A stretch of DNA of 64,000 nt from Candidatus Saccharimonadota bacterium (GCA_028288995.1 JAQGHF010000003.1:1-64000), one strand, 5' to 3'; positions 33,830 through 43,472 are shown, counted from the stretch's first letter. Program-made: numbers and translations. The notes: a model not told the origin generated them from the sequence alone.

Positions 33830-34812
33830 TGACCCTCAAAGCGCCTTTAAAACGACTCCTTGTCACTATCGGGGTGATGGTGGCAATCTTCGTTCCAGCC
33901 ATTCTTCTACATAGTCCTACGTTTGCGCAGTCAGCAGATGCTGCGAATGGATTACAGATTAGTCCCGCACTTGTTCAACTGAACGGTGAAGCAGGAAAGT
34001 CCTACAACGTCGAGCTTAAAGTATTGAACGTGACAGGGAGTGATTTATCGTTTAAAACGGCAGTCAATGACTTCGCAGCAAAAGATGAAACAGGAACACC
34101 AAGTATCCTCCTTGACGAAGCGGCGCCAACACCTACGTCTATTCAGACATGGGTAACTTCTATTCCCGACTTTTCATTGAAGGCTCACGAAACCAAGACG
34201 ATTATTGCAGTCATTACAATTCCAGTGAGTGCTGAACCAGGGGGACATTACGGTGTTATCCGCTTTAGTGGTACGTCACCAACGCTTAATGGAACAGGGG
34301 TTGGACTATCTGCAAGCGCCGGGACACTCTTCCTCGTCCGAGTTGCTGGCACTGTTACTGAAAAACTCACCCTTGCGACTTTTGAAGCAACCGCAAATAG
34401 CAAGCAGTCAGCACTATTCGAATACGGACCAATTACTTTCGTTACCCGTTTCCAAAATACAGGTAACGTTCACGTTCAACCGACGGGAACGATCCTTATT
34501 GAAAACATATTCAAGAACAAGGTTGCAAGCCTTGATATCAATAGTGAGAAGGGTAATATCCTTCCATCAAGCACACGTCGATTTGAATCAACGCTTAACC
34601 AGAAATGGTTATTTGGACGATATACTGCGACAACCACCGTTGGCTACGGAACACAAGGACAGGCAATTGTTGAAACAATTTCATTTTGGGTAATTCCTTA
34701 CAAATTAATCCTGGTTGGTCTCGCGGTCCTAGCAACGTTAATCTATATTCTCCGCAAGGCAATAAAGCGCTATAATAAGTACATCATTGCGCAATCACGC
34801 AAGAAAAAGTAG
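33829..34812 (+). CDS. DUF916/WxLIP-like secreted protein with C-terminal TM anchor
   Basis: GLQISPALVQLNGEAGKSYNVELKVLNVTGSDLSFKTAVNDF...VSAEPGGHYGVIRF; C-terminal TM and KKK; start overlaps the preceding stop. Confidence 0.7.
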   Translation: MTLKAPLKRLLVTIGVMVAIFVPAILLHSPTFAQSADAANGLQISPALVQLNGEAGKSYNVELKVLNVTGSDLSFKTAVNDFAAKDETGTPSILLDEAAPTPTSIQTWVTSIPDFSLKAHETKTIIAVITIPVSAEPGGHYGVIRFSGTSPTLNGTGVGLSASAGTLFLVRVAGTVTEKLTLATFEATANSKQSALFEYGPITFVTRFQNTGNVHVQPTGTILIENIFKNKVASLDINSEKGNILPSSTRRFESTLNQKWLFGRYTATTTVGYGTQGQAIVETISFWVIPYKLILVGLAVLATLIYILRKAIKRYNKYIIAQSRKKK

Positions 34813-34822
34813 GTAAACACCT

Positions 34823-36016
34823 ATGAAAAAACAAAAAAAGACTATCAATAACAGCAAGAAAACGATCAAAGTTACAAAGGGTCTCCTCGCCTATCATATT
34901 GCAGCGAGCCTTGTTTCTATTGCACCGTACCCTCACACCGGACGATCTCTTCATCGTCGCCATACCTCTCACGGTGTCCTTTTTGTCGCCTTAATACTGA
35001 CGGGGGTATTGCTATTCAATAACCTCGGCACGCTGCGAGCATTCGGTCTCCAAGGCTCAGGGTCAACCACCGTCACCGTCAACGTTTCTGGTAATGCACC
35101 GACTGTAGGTGCGGACATTACTTTCCCAACAACAAATACAACGACGAAATCTTCAGAAATACAGGTAACTGGTACATGTCCAGCTCAACTGTTGGTTGCA
35201 ACGTATAACAATGGTATCTTTGCCGGTTCATCGATGTGTACGAATGCTGGTAACTATGCAACCACCATTCAACTCATCGTTGGAGTGAACATACTACAAT
35301 CACAAGATTATGATGGGCTTAATCAGCCGGGTCCAGCAACGAGTCAGGTACAGATTACTCGTGAACAAAATCCTATTCCGGTCACTTCAACCAACCCAGA
35401 AATACCGGTAATTGCAACGACTCCTGGCGATATTGCCCCAGATCTCACGCCGCCTGTTGTTGCTCCAGCGCCCCAACCAACTGTTAACCCATGTTTCGAT
35501 ACCTCAAAAACGGATGCATTGAACCCTGCAAACCCAACCATCATTACAAACTGTATTAAACGGAGTATCTTCTCTGGGGATACTATCACCCTTCCTATTC
35601 GAGTTACTGGCGGTACAGCTCCATACGCGCTCTGGATCGATTGGGGCGATGGTCTCACCGAACTAAAGACAGTTCTCGACACTGGATATCACAATTACCA
35701 GCACATCTACAAAACTGCGGGTATCATCAGTGTTTCCCTAAAGACAACTGACGCCAAGGGAGTTACTTCATTCCTACAAACCGTTGTCCAAGTTAATGGT
35801 TCAACGACACCAGAAACAACAACACCATTTAATAGCATTGCCAACGGGCTTGGCTCTATCTGGACCGAAGCTCCTGTACCACTCTACGTTGCTGCTGTGA
35901 CATTGGTCTTAGGATTCTGGGTTGGTGATATCTTCCAACGCATCTTTGCCAAAGATGGTAGGGGTATTAAGGGCAGGAAGCATCCATCAACATACAACCG
36001 ACGTCGTCACGCCTAA
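34823..36016 (+). CDS. Membrane-anchored PKD-domain surface protein
   Basis: GGTAPYALWIDWGDGLTELKTVLDTGYHNYQHIYKTAGIISVSLKTTDAKG (PKD); N- and C-terminal TM helices. Confidence 0.75.
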   Translation: MKKQKKTINNSKKTIKVTKGLLAYHIAASLVSIAPYPHTGRSLHRRHTSHGVLFVALILTGVLLFNNLGTLRAFGLQGSGSTTVTVNVSGNAPTVGADITFPTTNTTTKSSEIQVTGTCPAQLLVATYNNGIFAGSSMCTNAGNYATTIQLIVGVNILQSQDYDGLNQPGPATSQVQITREQNPIPVTSTNPEIPVIATTPGDIAPDLTPPVVAPAPQPTVNPCFDTSKTDALNPANPTIITNCIKRSIFSGDTITLPIRVTGGTAPYALWIDWGDGLTELKTVLDTGYHNYQHIYKTAGIISVSLKTTDAKGVTSFLQTVVQVNGSTTPETTTPFNSIANGLGSIWTEAPVPLYVAAVTLVLGFWVGDIFQRIFAKDGRGIKGRKHPSTYNRRRHA

Positions 36017-36033
36017 ACCATCACAGCTTTCAA

Positions 36034-37539
36034 TTAATATCCAATGAAATAATCTGTCTTAATATGCGTCACATGAAGCTGCTTTAATTGCTTCTTTACA
36101 CCGTCGATCATAAGTGGTGGACCCGAGATGTATGCAGTCCTCGTGTCAACGTCTGAAATATATGTTGCAAGCACTTCTTTTGTAATAAACGGCTCATTAA
36201 TATGTACCCAGTTTTTCGGAAGCGTCAGACGCTGATTCGTTTTTGTGATAATAAATACTTTTATACCAGCTGACTCAAGAATATCCTTATAAGCAAGCTC
36301 GTCGATGCTATTGATCGAATAGAACAAGACACTATCACGTGCCTCATTACGACGTTTAAGCGTCTGCAGGTGGCTTATGAACGGTGTGATGCCAATACCA
36401 CCAGCAACGTAGAGTAATGGCGTCAGCTTGTCTTTAGGCAGCGTGAAATCACCACTAATACCAGTCGATTCAATGACTGCACTTTTTTCGAGTGTACGAA
36501 GCGCCTTTTTGAATGAACTTGAGGGTTCGTAAAACTTTACTCCAAGTCGAAGCGTTTCTTCACCAGGTGCAGAAGTAATACTAAAACTCCTTCGGCTTCC
36601 TCTAAAGTCATCGTGTTTGTGTGGCACACGAATCTCAAGATACTGACCAGCCGCATACCGCAGTGGTGTACGCGGCGTAAAAATAAACTCATAGGTTGTT
36701 GGCGTCAGTTGCTTTTGTTCCACAAAGGTCAGTGTTACTTTTTGACGCCTTGTAAAACCGAATGCAATCAGGTTACCAATAACGAGCGCAAACGCAGGTG
36801 ACGTTGAAAAATCACCAATATTAATTGGGATCGCAAACAGAATCGCAACAACAGCTGCTTCAAGAATCTGTTGCCACTTTTTGCCCGGTAATGTCAAAGG
36901 CTCAGTCAGCATGAAGCTCGAGAAGAAAAGAACTGGCCACGAAAGCCACAAGACAAGACTCCCTCCTAGCGTTTCGCCTTCGACCATCAACACGATAATA
37001 ACAAGCACCGTTGCAAGTCCAATAAAGGTACCGCTTGATGGAACTCGACGTGTTTTTTGAAGCACTGCGAATCCCAGTAGGAAAGTCGGAATAATTAATA
37101 ACGGCGTTCCCACCCACCAAGATGCATGGGCAATACCAGTCAGTCCAATGATAAAGGCTGCGATGGCAGCAGGATTAAATATATGACGACCTTTGAAGGC
37201 AAGAATGAACTTGGATGCACCGGCGATCATACCTACCAGCACAAGTCCAAGCAGCCCAGATACTTCAAGTGTCGGTGTAAAGATGAAAAATAGAATAACA
37301 GCGGTAATAAACGAAGATTCTGTATGAACGCGAACACCAAAAATCAAACCGAATAGCATACTTGTCAGTAATACTGAAAATCCAATCACCGTGACGCTCA
37401 CGATCATCGCAAGTGGCGAATACGCAATCACACCAAGAAACGCCAGCACTAACGCTATGACAAATAGAATCGTTAATGACCCCGACATAACTTTATACAT
37501 TGAGTAGCGATTCAATAAAGGGTTTAAAAGTTTATCCAT
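36034..37539 (-). CDS. NqrB/RnfD-like membrane domain fused to FAD/NAD(P) ferredoxin-reductase-like domain
   Basis: GRHIFNPAAIAAFIIGL; YAAGQYLEIRVPH, SRRSFSITSAPGE, VAGGIGITPFISHLQTL. Confidence 0.85.
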   Translation of the reverse strand: MDKLLNPLLNRYSMYKVMSGSLTILFVIALVLAFLGVIAYSPLAMIVSVTVIGFSVLLTSMLFGLIFGVRVHTESSFITAVILFFIFTPTLEVSGLLGLVLVGMIAGASKFILAFKGRHIFNPAAIAAFIIGLTGIAHASWWVGTPLLIIPTFLLGFAVLQKTRRVPSSGTFIGLATVLVIIVLMVEGETLGGSLVLWLSWPVLFFSSFMLTEPLTLPGKKWQQILEAAVVAILFAIPINIGDFSTSPAFALVIGNLIAFGFTRRQKVTLTFVEQKQLTPTTYEFIFTPRTPLRYAAGQYLEIRVPHKHDDFRGSRRSFSITSAPGEETLRLGVKFYEPSSSFKKALRTLEKSAVIESTGISGDFTLPKDKLTPLLYVAGGIGITPFISHLQTLKRRNEARDSVLFYSINSIDELAYKDILESAGIKVFIITKTNQRLTLPKNWVHINEPFITKEVLATYISDVDTRTAYISGPPLMIDGVKKQLKQLHVTHIKTDYFIGY

Positions 37540-38396
37540 TAAAACAATTTTCCTTCAAAAGCAGGTGAGTAGTCAATAGATCCATCAGAATGCATACGAA
37601 CATACTCATAGTGGAATGATTTCCGGAGCACATTCGGATCAGTAAAAAAGAGGGAAGTCGCTACCCCATCAGCAACCATCGTCGAATCAGCCATCACCCA
37701 GGTCGCAATCACATCATTCGTTGGCTTCATCAGATCGGGGTCAAAAATGTGATGTTGCCCATTCCCCCACTGTCGTCGATTTGTTGCAGATGCGCACAAA
37801 CTCTTGTTTTGCACGTCGATGATGCCAATCACTTTGCTCGGATCAAGCGGATGTTCGAGCCCCACCTTATTCTCGCTCTTTCCCTTGTGTCGAAGGTCGC
37901 CACTTGCATCAACGATATATTCATTAATACCAGCTGCATCAAGTAGTTCACACACACTATCAACGAGGTAGCCCTTCCCTGCCGCTCCAACATCAAGCGT
38001 GATGGGCTTTTTTACTTCTAAAATAGTCCCGTTTCGCTGAAGTACTTCATTCAAAGTTGGAAGTTTTTCTTGTTTGCTTGGCAAAAATGAATAGGTTGCA
38101 TCGTAGCCTGCTTTTTCAAGCATACCGCCAATCAATGGCGTCACTTTTCCGTTTGTGACCTCATACAGTGTTTCATAAAACCCAAATAACTCATCCATAT
38201 CCTGCGGGAATGTATAGATGCCAACGTGACGCGAAATACGAGAAACGAGCGAATCTTTTCGAAAGCGAGAATACGTTTTATCGAACGTTTCAATCCTTGT
38301 CCGAATCGCAACTTCTAGCGATTCAGGCAGTGACGTATTGGTCTCAATTGACCAGTGCGTTCCGATAGCTTCAAACTCGAGGTTATGCTTTGGCAT
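37539..38396 (-). CDS. apbE: ApbE-like FAD:protein FMN transferase
   Basis: MPKHNLEFEAIGTHWSIE, LDVGAAGKGYLVDSVCELLDAAGINEYIVDASGDLRHKG. Confidence 0.88.
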   Translation of the reverse strand: MPKHNLEFEAIGTHWSIETNTSLPESLEVAIRTRIETFDKTYSRFRKDSLVSRISRHVGIYTFPQDMDELFGFYETLYEVTNGKVTPLIGGMLEKAGYDATYSFLPSKQEKLPTLNEVLQRNGTILEVKKPITLDVGAAGKGYLVDSVCELLDAAGINEYIVDASGDLRHKGKSENKVGLEHPLDPSKVIGIIDVQNKSLCASATNRRQWGNGQHHIFDPDLMKPTNDVIATWVMADSTMVADGVATSLFFTDPNVLRKSFHYEYVRMHSDGSIDYSPAFEGKLF

Positions 38397-38850
38397 TTGT
38401 TTTAATTTGGTCGAGCGCATCTTTAAATCCATTTGATGTCAGCGATGAACCTGCAACTCGTGAAAGTGCAACACGATCAATGTTCCTACCAACGACAAGA
38501 TCTTTATATCCTGATGCAAATTGTGCTTGATAATCTTTCGCGTTGCCACCTGTTGCATCCCCCACAAGACTCGTACTGGTAATGATGCCGTCCTTTAGTG
38601 TGACTGTCAGTTCAATAGATTCTTTTCCCTCTGGACTGACGTAACTTCCGGTTGCGTTGTACGTTCCGTCTTTATAGGTAGTTGAGGGAGCTGTATCCGC
38701 CGCAGTTATGGCAGTCTGTGTCGTGGTTGTTGAACCCGCCGACTTGTTCGAATTATTATGAATAACGATAACGGCGGTCGCTGCGATACCAATTAATACA
38801 ATAACAATAAGTGCAATAATACCTGGATGAAGTTTTCTCGCGGGTTCCAT
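38383..38850 (-). CDS. Membrane-anchored FMN-binding domain protein
   Basis: N-terminal TM; YKDGTYNATGSYVSPEGKESIELTVTLKDGIITSTSLVGDATGG...VAGSSLTSNGFKDALDQIK. Confidence 0.8.
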   Translation of the reverse strand: MEPARKLHPGIIALIVIVLIGIAATAVIVIHNNSNKSAGSTTTTQTAITAADTAPSTTYKDGTYNATGSYVSPEGKESIELTVTLKDGIITSTSLVGDATGGNAKDYQAQFASGYKDLVVGRNIDRVALSRVAGSSLTSNGFKDALDQIKTNAKA

Positions 38851-38916
38851 TGTGCTCCTTTTAGATGAATGGGTAACTTAGTAAACTAACTATAGTAAGT
38901 ATAGCTGATGAAACGC

Positions 38917-40290
38917 TTAATTGTCTGTTTCAAGATACAATGAACAAAGATCTATACCCACAGCAAGTGCCGTCGCATTATTCGTTGCCCAAGCATTCCA
39001 TGACAAGAGCACGGTAGAGACAGGAACCGTCGTCGCACTACCTGTAAATGTTTTTGTCGCGACGACACCAGTAGTGACATTCGTCAGCTGGAGATAAAAC
39101 GTGTTTGCTGCCCCATTCGGCGCATATATCGCCAGCTCCCAAGCAGTCGTCGAGTTACCTCCAGGTGCACCGATTGCCGTACCGACAGCAGTAGCAGTTT
39201 GTGCACTTGTACCCGCTCCCGCCCAGTACCACTGTGTTGCATCAGTTGATAGTTGGCATATCCCAACTTGGTTGAGTAACCCATTTACTTCAACATTTGT
39301 AAACGCTCCAGTTGTGACAGTCATACCATGAAACGCACGACGTCCAGTGACGGATGCTGGGTCGCTCTCAACCCAGCGCTCAATCAACATAAAGCCGGAT
39401 CCATCACTCGCACCTGAACCAGCACTGACCATTTGTGTCGCGAGTCGAATACCAGCAAATGTACCAGCAGTAGCTGTCGAAGGGTAGCCGATACGACGCA
39501 TTCGAGTTGCGAGGTTAGTTGTTGCAATAGTTCGGACTACTGGTGTTGTAGCGTTAGAAGTTAGTGCTGGAAGTCCAAATACACCCGGAACTATCACTGA
39601 TGCCCCAGGACCCTGTGGATTCCAATACCCGACTTTATTACGACCAAGGATCGGCTGATAGGAGGTTAATGTTCCAAACTGGTCTACTCCTGCAACAAGG
39701 CCTCTGTTCGCAACGGTACGAGAAAATATACTATGTGTTCCACTAGCAGGTGTTGCCGGTGCAACGCCGGCAACGTACGCTCCCATGCTGATTGAAGACG
39801 TTGCAGTATTCAGCCCCAGAATATCGTTTGTTGCGTCGTATGTTAACCCTGCATCACCTGTTAATGCGCCGCTCGCATTATATTGCAGCTGCGTATTTGA
39901 ACCGGCGGCAGTCTGAACATTCTTAATTTGTCCGGTACTAGAATAATATGTCCAACCGCTGCCATCCATGTACTGAAATGCTTCACCAGCAAGCAACGTG
40001 ACAATTGGCGTCTGCATATACGCCGTTGCAGAAATTAGCTTCTGAATATACACCTGATTTGACACTGTTGCGTGCGTATTTGCAATCGTAATAAGTTTCA
40101 CCTGGCGCTGCGTCGAAGCTGCCGGTGCAGCCAAGATAGATGTCGTTGTCGCCGTCGAAATCTTTCCTTCATTCGTAGAAGGTGTGAATGTCGTTGTCGT
40201 AATATCAGCGTACGAAATCGAGTAGTCCAAACCAGCTGTTGAGGAGGATGTAATCTGAAGTGACTCAGTCGTTGCTTTTAAGATAATCAC
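38917..40290 (-). CDS. Solitary phage-tail-fibre-like modular protein
   Basis: MIILKATTESLQITSSSTAGLDYSISYADITTTTF... strongly similar to the N-terminus of ORF 28292-29626; ends CSLYLETDN. Confidence 0.75.
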   Translation of the reverse strand: MIILKATTESLQITSSSTAGLDYSISYADITTTTFTPSTNEGKISTATTTSILAAPAASTQRQVKLITIANTHATVSNQVYIQKLISATAYMQTPIVTLLAGEAFQYMDGSGWTYYSSTGQIKNVQTAAGSNTQLQYNASGALTGDAGLTYDATNDILGLNTATSSISMGAYVAGVAPATPASGTHSIFSRTVANRGLVAGVDQFGTLTSYQPILGRNKVGYWNPQGPGASVIVPGVFGLPALTSNATTPVVRTIATTNLATRMRRIGYPSTATAGTFAGIRLATQMVSAGSGASDGSGFMLIERWVESDPASVTGRRAFHGMTVTTGAFTNVEVNGLLNQVGICQLSTDATQWYWAGAGTSAQTATAVGTAIGAPGGNSTTAWELAIYAPNGAANTFYLQLTNVTTGVVATKTFTGSATTVPVSTVLLSWNAWATNNATALAVGIDLCSLYLETDN

Positions 40291-40428
40291 AGTGGTCTTG
40301 CGGGCTTCCCTATTCTACTTCTTTATACCACAATCATAAGCTACATTACTTGATAAAACAATGACACCTCCCTGAGGAAATGGTCACTCTTGAATATGAA
40401 TCGACTGGAGATGCAAAAATTAATTATT

Positions 40429-41610
40429 TTAAATACCATCAGGTGTTGACCAGTCAGTCGCCAAGTCAAATCCGTCTGGATACCTCGCCGCAAAACCACC
40501 AGTGTCATATACTTTTCCTGTACCGAGGCTAGTTTCAACCAATGAACACTTTGGATATCGTGAATAATTTGCAGCGATCAATATATAGCCTTCAGCATCC
40601 ACCTTTGCCCCATCTGGACGCACAGAATAGTGTCCGCCCTGTCCGCAACTTTGCATCACAGCACTCATATTCAGGTCGTAGTACGTTTCGCGGTGCGAGA
40701 CACCTTTGCTATCGGTCCAGTACTGAGCGCCCTTTGATTTGGTCAAACCAGCGCCATCATTTCGAATACCAATGACCTCAGTTTGTTCGGTAGGATTACG
40801 CGCCACAATACTGGCTATTTTCACTCTTGAAATTTCGACGCCACCTTTTACCTCTAACTCGTACGTCACACTTCGGATACCTGGTATACCTGCAACCTGG
40901 ACTGCACGGTAGCCGATTGGACGGTCTGCATCATACACAATCGCGCTCGGAGACGGTATAGCTTCATCAATTGAGACTGTTTGCTTACCCTCTCGAGTCA
41001 CACGAACTTCCATGCCTGCTGATATCGGAGTATTTACTGGTACCGACACGCGATCGTTAACCCCAAGGGTAATCTTCTTTTCTTTGAGCATATCCCCAAC
41101 CGTTTTTGTTTGTGTATGGACCTCAGTGCTTTTGCCGTATAGATCAAGGACGAGGGGTGTTGCTCGCTTAATCACCAGTTCTAGTCCGGCGCCATCATTC
41201 ACGAAATCGGTTAACGGCTGAAGTGCCGTAATGTCCTCATCGTACACAGTGATACCAACATCTTTCGCAATTTGCTGAGCTGTCTGATACGGAGAGACGG
41301 TCTTTACACGAACACCACCATCAACTACCACTACTGGACGAGCACGATAAATATTCACTTGATATTCAGATGCGACAAGTTCCTCTTTAACTGAAGGTTC
41401 TACTGTGTCGTGCGTATCAAGCGCAATGTTTTTTGCTTTTAATGCTCCACCAAGCGTCTTCTCGGTGGTGAGAAATACTTGTTTCGTCCCTCGATCGTAC
41501 ACAGTGATAAGGTGTTTGTCACTATCCTGAGCATGTACAGAATGATGCAAGCCCACAATACAAACAGAGGCAACAAGAAGGATAAAGGTCAATACAAAGC
41601 GCCACACCAT
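40429..41610 (-). CDS. YabE/Rpf-like secreted cell-wall protein: DUF348 repeats, G5 domain, 3D-like C-terminus
   Basis: ITVYDRGTKQVFLTTEKTLGGALKAKNI (DUF348); YELEVKGGVEISRVKIASIVARNPTEQTEVIG (G5); YPKCSLVETSLGTGKVYDTGGFAARYPDGFDLATDW (3D-like). Confidence 0.85.
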   Translation of the reverse strand: MVWRFVLTFILLVASVCIVGLHHSVHAQDSDKHLITVYDRGTKQVFLTTEKTLGGALKAKNIALDTHDTVEPSVKEELVASEYQVNIYRARPVVVVDGGVRVKTVSPYQTAQQIAKDVGITVYDEDITALQPLTDFVNDGAGLELVIKRATPLVLDLYGKSTEVHTQTKTVGDMLKEKKITLGVNDRVSVPVNTPISAGMEVRVTREGKQTVSIDEAIPSPSAIVYDADRPIGYRAVQVAGIPGIRSVTYELEVKGGVEISRVKIASIVARNPTEQTEVIGIRNDGAGLTKSKGAQYWTDSKGVSHRETYYDLNMSAVMQSCGQGGHYSVRPDGAKVDAEGYILIAANYSRYPKCSLVETSLGTGKVYDTGGFAARYPDGFDLATDWSTPDGI

Positions 41611-41633
41611 TTCCTCAATTATAGCACCTGTGG

Positions 41634-41768
41634 TCAGCTTGGTGATTGAGAGGGTTCAAGTTGGGTACGAGACGCAAGGTCCTTCTCACGCTCACGCCTT
41701 ACCCTATGAAGAGAAAGCTTTGCGAGTGAGTTATACGGCACTTTAGTGAAAATGAGAACCTTACTCAT
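41634..41768 (-). CDS. Possible 44-aa basic protein whose ATG lies in a perfect hairpin
   Basis: MSKVLIFTKVPYNSLAKLSLHRVRREREKDLASRTQLEPSQSPS; no convincing spaced SD. Confidence 0.3.
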   Translation of the reverse strand: MSKVLIFTKVPYNSLAKLSLHRVRREREKDLASRTQLEPSQSPS

Positions 41769-41805
41769 CTCTATCACTTCAATAATTTGAAGTGATAGAG
41801 ATGAG
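41764..41805. repeat. Perfect 19-bp inverted repeat with 4-nt loop
   Basis: CTCATCTCTATCACTTCAA-TAAT-TTGAAGTGATAGAGATGAG. Confidence 0.95.
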
Positions 41806-41849
41806 AGCAGAGGAGATGAGACGCCTGCACTCACCTCCCCGCCGGGGGT

Positions 41850-42266
41850 TTAGTCGCCCCAAGCGTAGATGGCGTCATACTTGAACGTCAGAAGTTCGTG
41901 AAGATCATTCCAGCCCTCGTCGATCTCCTCGAGATGCACGAGAAGTTTTGCTGGATTGTCCTCTCCGAACCGGTGGTTAAGTTCAGCCTGGAGGTCGGAT
42001 CGGAAATCGCGTTCCTCAAAAACCTCTCGAACTTTGTCTAGCACATCGTACATGCTCATGATGGCGTCTCGCCCACCAACAACGTGACTGTATGAGCCCT
42101 GCTCGCCGAGCCAGACGAGGAATGATTTTGTTTCATCCCTATTCTGACGCTCGTAGCACGAGTAGAGATGATCGACGAAGTTGTTGATCAGCTGAACCTG
42201 CATGAGCTTCTTGATACCTCCATAGACCTCCGATAGTTCATCGTAGGTCTGTGATGTCTTAAACAT
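41850..42266 (-). CDS. Hypothetical acidic helical protein (GC-rich ORFan)
   Basis: ORF track; AGAGGAG Shine-Dalgarno upstream of ATG 42266. Confidence 0.7.
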   Translation of the reverse strand: MFKTSQTYDELSEVYGGIKKLMQVQLINNFVDHLYSCYERQNRDETKSFLVWLGEQGSYSHVVGGRDAIMSMYDVLDKVREVFEERDFRSDLQAELNHRFGEDNPAKLLVHLEEIDEGWNDLHELLTFKYDAIYAWGD

Positions 42267-42430
42267 ATTTCTCCTCTGCTAAAAATCGTCGTTCACCACG
42301 TCGGTGAGGACGTAGTTACTAGAACAAACTAGTTATAACAGGTGCGCGGGTATATATAAAACATGAACAGCATTGCAAAAAAGTTCTGACCTATCAATTA
42401 TGTGGCTTAAGACTGGGCATTGATAACAAA

Positions 42431-42455
42431 AGAGACCGATTCAACCTCGGTCTCT
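42431..42455 (-). terminator. Terminator for NUDIX gene
   Basis: Minus strand AGAGACCGA-GGTTGAA-TCGGTCTCT followed by TTTGTT. Confidence 0.8.
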
Positions 42456-42506
42456 AAAGTCCAAAATAATCTTTATTGGTACAGCGTTATTGCTGAGGTT
42501 AGAACT

Positions 42507-42998
42507 TTATTGGCTTATTAGCCGATTGTACTCAGCCATTGTATTAATGAATCCTCTAGTAAATCTATGTGGCTCATTATTCATTAGTTTAATTATTTCA
42601 GACAATTCCATAGGAATAATTTCTTCTACTTCGTCATTTGGAATAAAGACCCATGAACGATCTGCTACACACATATAAAGTCCAAACATATGCTGCATTT
42701 CAGTACCTTCATCAGAATAAAAGACACTTAATTCTTCGAGAGATTGAGTTATGCCCAATTCTTCTTCCGCCTCTCGCTTTGTTCCTACTGCGTACGTTTC
42801 ACCTTGAGATATATGACCACCTACAGAATGATCGTAAAGACCTCCACTCTTTTTGTGCACCTGAACGTATAACTTGCCTGTGTCGTTAAAAACATACACA
42901 GCACCAACGCGGTGCAGCTTTCCTGTCGTGTGCGCCTCTTGCTTGTGGGTAACACCGATTACGTTGTCGTTGATATCTACTTCGTCAAATAATTCCAT
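42507..42998 (-). CDS. NUDIX hydrolase (IPP isomerase-like subgroup)
   Basis: VGGHISQGETYAVGTKREAEEELGI (NUDIX box); N-term ELFDEVDINDNVIGVTHKQEAH. Confidence 0.9.
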   Translation of the reverse strand: MELFDEVDINDNVIGVTHKQEAHTTGKLHRVGAVYVFNDTGKLYVQVHKKSGGLYDHSVGGHISQGETYAVGTKREAEEELGITQSLEELSVFYSDEGTEMQHMFGLYMCVADRSWVFIPNDEVEEIIPMELSEIIKLMNNEPHRFTRGFINTMAEYNRLISQ

Positions 42999-43093
42999 AT
43001 TGTTATCATAGCAAACAAGTTGGTTTCTATTTCCAATCTGGTCTCTAAATATCGGAACCGAATTAACGGTGTGTAAAATAATAATGTCGAATG

Positions 43094-43170
43094 TGGTACC
43101 CCGGGCAGGATTTGAACCTACGACCTTAGGCTTAGAAGTCCTCTGCTCTATCCAGCTGAGCTACCGGGGC
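43094..43170 (-). tRNA. tRNA-Arg (anticodon TCT), CCA encoded
   Basis: GCCCCGG..GAGGACTTCTAAGCCTA..GTTCAAATC..CCGGGGT A CCA. Confidence 0.93.
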
Positions 43171-43231
43171 ATGTCGTTATTATAACAAAACGTCCCATCA
43201 TTCGTGTGACCGGACGCTTTATCTATAATCT

Positions 43232-43306
43232 TGGTGCGGGCGGAGAGAATCGAACTCTCATCGTTTGCTTGGAAGGCAGACATATTAGCCATTATACGAC
43301 GCCCGC
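43232..43306 (-). tRNA. tRNA-Gly (anticodon TCC), CCA encoded
   Basis: GCGGGCG..TCTGCCTTCCAAGCAAA..GTTCGATTC..CGCCCGC A CCA. Confidence 0.95.
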
Positions 43307-43394
43307 GAATAGGACTCATTATAGCATATTTTCTTCTGGGGTCTAATCTGTTAGAATAACTAAGCACAACATTCAAACGCAAGTACAATATCGT

Positions 43395-43472
43395 GGCGGA
43401 TGTAGCTCATTTGGTTAGAGCGTCGGGTTGTGGTTCCGAAGGTAGAGGGTTCGATCCCCTTCATTCGCCCCA
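43395..43472 (+). tRNA. tRNA-His (anticodon GTG), extra 5' G, CCA encoded
   Basis: G GCGGATG..TCGGGTTGTGGTTCCGA..GTTCGATCC..CATTCGC C CCA. Confidence 0.95.
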
